This document shows positions 6,129 to 8,292 of a DNA stretch of 8,292 bases, piece by piece. Numbering within the stretch: position 1 is the first letter of the stretch; every line of letters starts with the position of its first letter. The notes under the pieces are model-generated. The model had not been told where the DNA came from. It was given only the letters and a program-made list of their open reading frames with translations, and searched no databases. Made by a program: the position numbers and the translations under genes. The stretch is taken from NCBI GenBank assembly GCA_964439135.1, contig CAYTNN010000199.1, positions 1 to 8,292 of the forward strand. The letters run 5' to 3'. The DNA comes from JAFGPJ01 sp964439135. Its GTDB lineage: Bacteria; Planctomycetota; Phycisphaerae; Sedimentisphaerales; Anaerobacaceae.

Positions 6129-7100
6129 ATACTCATATCCGTTTTCGCTCTGGGCGTAGTTGCGCACACGAGCAACGCATCCGACTCTATCCTGGCACCG
6201 CAAATCGAAGGCGAGTGGTGGCAGGTTGCGGGCAATCCGATGGAACATAAATACGCCACCGAAAGGCAGGAGCCCGTCGATTTTGCCGTCTGGCAGGCGG
6301 CGGACGGCACGTGGCAGCTATGGTCGTGCATTCGCAGTACGAACGCAGGCGGCAAAAACGGAAAGACTCGATTCTTTTACCGCTGGGAGGGGCAAAACCT
6401 GACAGACACCGATTGGAAGCCAATGGGCATCGCTATGGAAGCCGACCCTTCGTTGGGCGAAACGCCCGGCGGGCTCCAGGCACCGCACGTGGTAAAAGCC
6501 GGTGACACATACCACATGTTCTACGGCGACTGGGTTAACATTTGTCACGCCACGAGCAAAGACGGCAAGAACTTCACCCGCGTTATTCAAGCCAACGGCA
6601 AAACAGGCATGTTCACCGAGGGTCCCGGCAATAATACCCGTGATGTGATACTTCTGCCGCACGCAGGCAAATGGTATGCCTACTACACGGCCTATCCGAA
6701 CCGGCAGGGAATGGTTTACGTCCGAACCACTGAGGATTTCAAAGACTGGAGTCTGTCCAGCGTTGCAGCGTACGGCGGTCGGGCCGGCACCAACGCGTAT
6801 TCGTCCGAGTGTCCCCATGTAGTGAAGCTGGGCGATAGTGACTTTTACCTTTTTAAAACGCAAACGTATGGCCCGTACAAAGGTGATATTCGAAAAAGAG
6901 GCGCCCCCCAGACCAGCGTTTACCATTCAAACGACCCGATGATGTTCGGCATCAACCAGGACCACAGGTATTTCGTCTGCACATTACCCGTAGCGGCGCC
7001 GGAAATTATTTATTATAAAAATCGCTACTATATCGCAGCCCTGAATGAGGGCGCTTTAGACGGCATTCGCATTGCAAAGTTGACATGGGCGAAAAAATAA
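6129..7100 (+). CDS. Exported five-bladed beta-propeller glycosidase (GH32/GH43-like), 5' end missing
   Basis: Visible 323 residues; the frame is open from the gap. The first 17 visible residues (ILISVFALGVVAHTSNA) look like the end of a Sec signal peptide, so the true start lies just inside the gap and an internal ATG at 6240 should not be used. Blade-like strands recur: YHMFYGDW, WYAYYTAY, FYLFKTQTY, YYIAALNE. Three acidic residues fall where furanosidase-type propellers (GH32, GH43, GH62, GH68) carry their triad: Asp at 6279-6281 (PVDFAVW), Asp at 6642-6644 (TRDVIL, compare the RD motif) and Glu at 6807-6809 (SECPHVV, compare the EC motif). It probably hydrolyses a glycosidic bond outside the cytoplasm; substrate and exact family cannot be told by eye. 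It may follow the lipoproteins in one transcript, but the gap prevents a conclusion. Confidence 0.72.
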   Translation: MLISVFALGVVAHTSNASDSILAPQIEGEWWQVAGNPMEHKYATERQEPVDFAVWQAADGTWQLWSCIRSTNAGGKNGKTRFFYRWEGQNLTDTDWKPMGIAMEADPSLGETPGGLQAPHVVKAGDTYHMFYGDWVNICHATSKDGKNFTRVIQANGKTGMFTEGPGNNTRDVILLPHAGKWYAYYTAYPNRQGMVYVRTTEDFKDWSLSSVAAYGGRAGTNAYSSECPHVVKLGDSDFYLFKTQTYGPYKGDIRKRGAPQTSVYHSNDPMMFGINQDHRYFVCTLPVAAPEIIYYKNRYYIAALNEGALDGIRIAKLTWAKK

Positions 7101-7144
7101 TCCATCCACGCCGCCAACCTGCACCAGGCATCGTAAATGCTAAA

Positions 7145-7155
7145 GCTCATTGAGC
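7145..7155. terminator. Weak hairpin between convergent genes, possible bidirectional terminator
   Basis: GCTC and GAGC pair around ATT, followed on the plus strand by GTCTTTT and on the minus strand by TTTAGCATTT. The stem is only four base pairs and overlaps the stop codon of the minus-strand gene, so this is a weak candidate. Confidence 0.22.
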
Positions 7156-8292
7156 GTCTTTTAATGTAAGCTTCATCGCCCAATCCTTGCGGGACCTGGT
7201 TAAATTGCCGGGGAAATTCGGCAGGTTAATTACGCCGGCGGAATTGGCACTCAAAACACCCACATCTCTCCAATTACCGCTCCTCGGATTAAACCACACT
7301 GCATCGTATTCGCCCCTTAATATTGCGCCTGACAAGTTCGCTTTAAGACAGTCCTTCTCGAAGTACAGAACAAACAAATCCTTCTGTTCGGTGCAGGCAC
7401 AATAAGACCATCCGATGCACGACTTGGCTTTGCCCGATCTGTTCGGCTTGATTAGATTCCCGCTGGGCACCAGATCCCTGTACCTGCCGCCTTCTGACAG
7501 GATAAAAGTTCGCAGGTGCCGCATCTGGTCTGCGGATCGCCATTTGATAACGTCCCAGATATGGTTCTCCGCGGCATCTTCGACGTTCCCGCCCCACATT
7601 CCGCCGTCCCATCCACCGGCGCCGTAGATGTGCCCTCCCAATCCGCCGGATAAAACGCTGCCGTACATCGCAGAGCGGCAAAACAGAGCGGATGTCTCCG
7701 TGTCACCATCCGCTCCCTCCATACCAGCGTAATAAGGTTCTCCGTTGATTCCGGGCACCGGCGGCGAGGCATTGAATATCTCGGTCAGGAACGGATACAG
7801 GTCGTGAGTACGCCTGTTGCCTATCTGATGAAACGTAAGCCATTTGGCCTTGTCCGTGTGGCCGAAGTTTCGCAGCGTCGAAGGGTTCGAGTTCGTCCCG
7901 GCCAGCGTCCCGAAGGGCGGATGCCCGTACTTCTCGATGACCCGATTGGCCGCCAGGTTCCATTGCTCGGCAGGTATGGTAGAACCGGTCCAGTCAAGAT
8001 GGATCGGACTGAATAGGCAAATATTGGCCTGATACCGGCTCCAGATATATTGGATATAACGCGTATAAGATTGGGGCCATTCGTAATACTTCTTCCAGCC
8101 CTGCCCAATGTCACGCCGGGAGACCTCAATAAACGCAGCAAAGCCCTGACTATTGAGATAATCGATTTTCCTGTCCATATTCCGGAAGTATTTTGGATTG
8201 ATCCGGTCGACGTCGGGAAAGTATTTTTCGTAGCCGGGGATTTTGCCAGGGAAAAGAAACGCACGATTACCATCTTCGTCATGCATGTCCTT
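7147..8292 (-). CDS. GH140 (apiosidase)-like glycoside hydrolase with C-terminal Collagen_bind_2-like domain, partial (5' end beyond window)
   Basis: The frame is open to the right edge (K-D precede the ATG at 8286), and the N-terminal part of the usual TIM barrel is missing, so that ATG is probably internal; 381 residues are visible. Counting from it, the barrel (DUF4038/apiosidase-like) covers about 1-265. SPIHLDW (Asp 98, codon 7995-7993) fits the acid/base position and INGEPYY (Glu 183, codon 7740-7738) the nucleophile of clan A-type enzymes. Residues about 270-376 fit the small beta domain called putative collagen-binding (LFVLYFEKD, YDAVWFNPRSGNW, DWAMKLTL), a usual partner of this barrel. 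GH140 enzymes release apiose-linked chains from pectic rhamnogalacturonan II; many homologues have unknown substrates, so the activity here is open. It ends 46 bases from the convergent propeller glycosidase. Confidence 0.8.
   Translation of the reverse strand, partial: KDMHDEDGNRAFLFPGKIPGYEKYFPDVDRINPKYFRNMDRKIDYLNSQGFAAFIEVSRRDIGQGWKKYYEWPQSYTRYIQYIWSRYQANICLFSPIHLDWTGSTIPAEQWNLAANRVIEKYGHPPFGTLAGTNSNPSTLRNFGHTDKAKWLTFHQIGNRRTHDLYPFLTEIFNASPPVPGINGEPYYAGMEGADGDTETSALFCRSAMYGSVLSGGLGGHIYGAGGWDGGMWGGNVEDAAENHIWDVIKWRSADQMRHLRTFILSEGGRYRDLVPSGNLIKPNRSGKAKSCIGWSYCACTEQKDLFVLYFEKDCLKANLSGAILRGEYDAVWFNPRSGNWRDVGVLSANSAGVINLPNFPGNLTRSRKDWAMKLTLKDAQ

Noticed and set aside
5738..6250. Apparent 170-residue protein spanning the N run
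   Set aside because: The frame across an arbitrary 100-N gap has no meaning; after the gap the real coding frame is that of the glycosidase.
6240..7100. Start of the propeller glycosidase at the ATG at 6240
   Set aside because: The frame is open further upstream to the gap and encodes a signal peptide-like segment, so this ATG is internal.

Overview
The window looks like a piece of a draft or metagenome-assembled genome from Planctomycetota, most likely a Phycisphaerae-type lineage. The reasons are the style of the large secreted protein (repeated 'YYWRVDE...G.VWSFT' modules, a PA14-like domain, 'GVMIRE...SKHA' beta-sandwiches and an 'FIDDIRL' C-terminal module), tandem DUF4097-type lipoproteins, and two secreted-type glycosidases. 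This placement is an inference from protein style; there is no rRNA or marker gene here. A run of exactly 100 N (6028-6127) is a scaffold gap placeholder, so the true distance across it is unknown.

Layout. (1) 1-626, minus: 5' part of an RpoD-like sigma-70 factor (regions 1.2, 2 and 3) cut by the left edge; it has no normal start codon. (2) 627-870: its long, GC-structured leader. (3) 871-904: a strong intrinsic terminator for the next gene. (4) 950-4207, minus: a complete 1085-residue secreted multidomain surface protein. (5) 4208-4841: a 634-base AT-rich divergent intergenic region holding promoter-like elements and a 9-bp inverted repeat. (6) 4857-5702 and 5738-gap, plus: two tandem paralogous lipoproteins of DUF4097 type, probably one operon. 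The first carries eight [T/S]HNG motifs; the second, as far as seen, has SSGS instead. (7) 6129-7100, plus: an exported five-bladed beta-propeller glycosidase, 5' end hidden in the gap. (8) 7147-8292, minus: a GH140 (apiosidase)-like glycosidase with C-terminal Collagen_bind_2-like domain, convergent with the previous gene and cut by the right edge.

How the parts may work together: most of the window encodes envelope or exported proteins. The 1085-residue protein has several adhesion or carbohydrate-binding-type domains, and the two glycosidases suggest plant or algal glycan breakdown. No transporter, sugar kinase or SusCD-like pair is visible, so a full polysaccharide utilisation locus is not shown. 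The most unusual points are the sigma-factor start, the HNG ladder in the lipoprotein, and the exchange of that motif in its tandem paralog.
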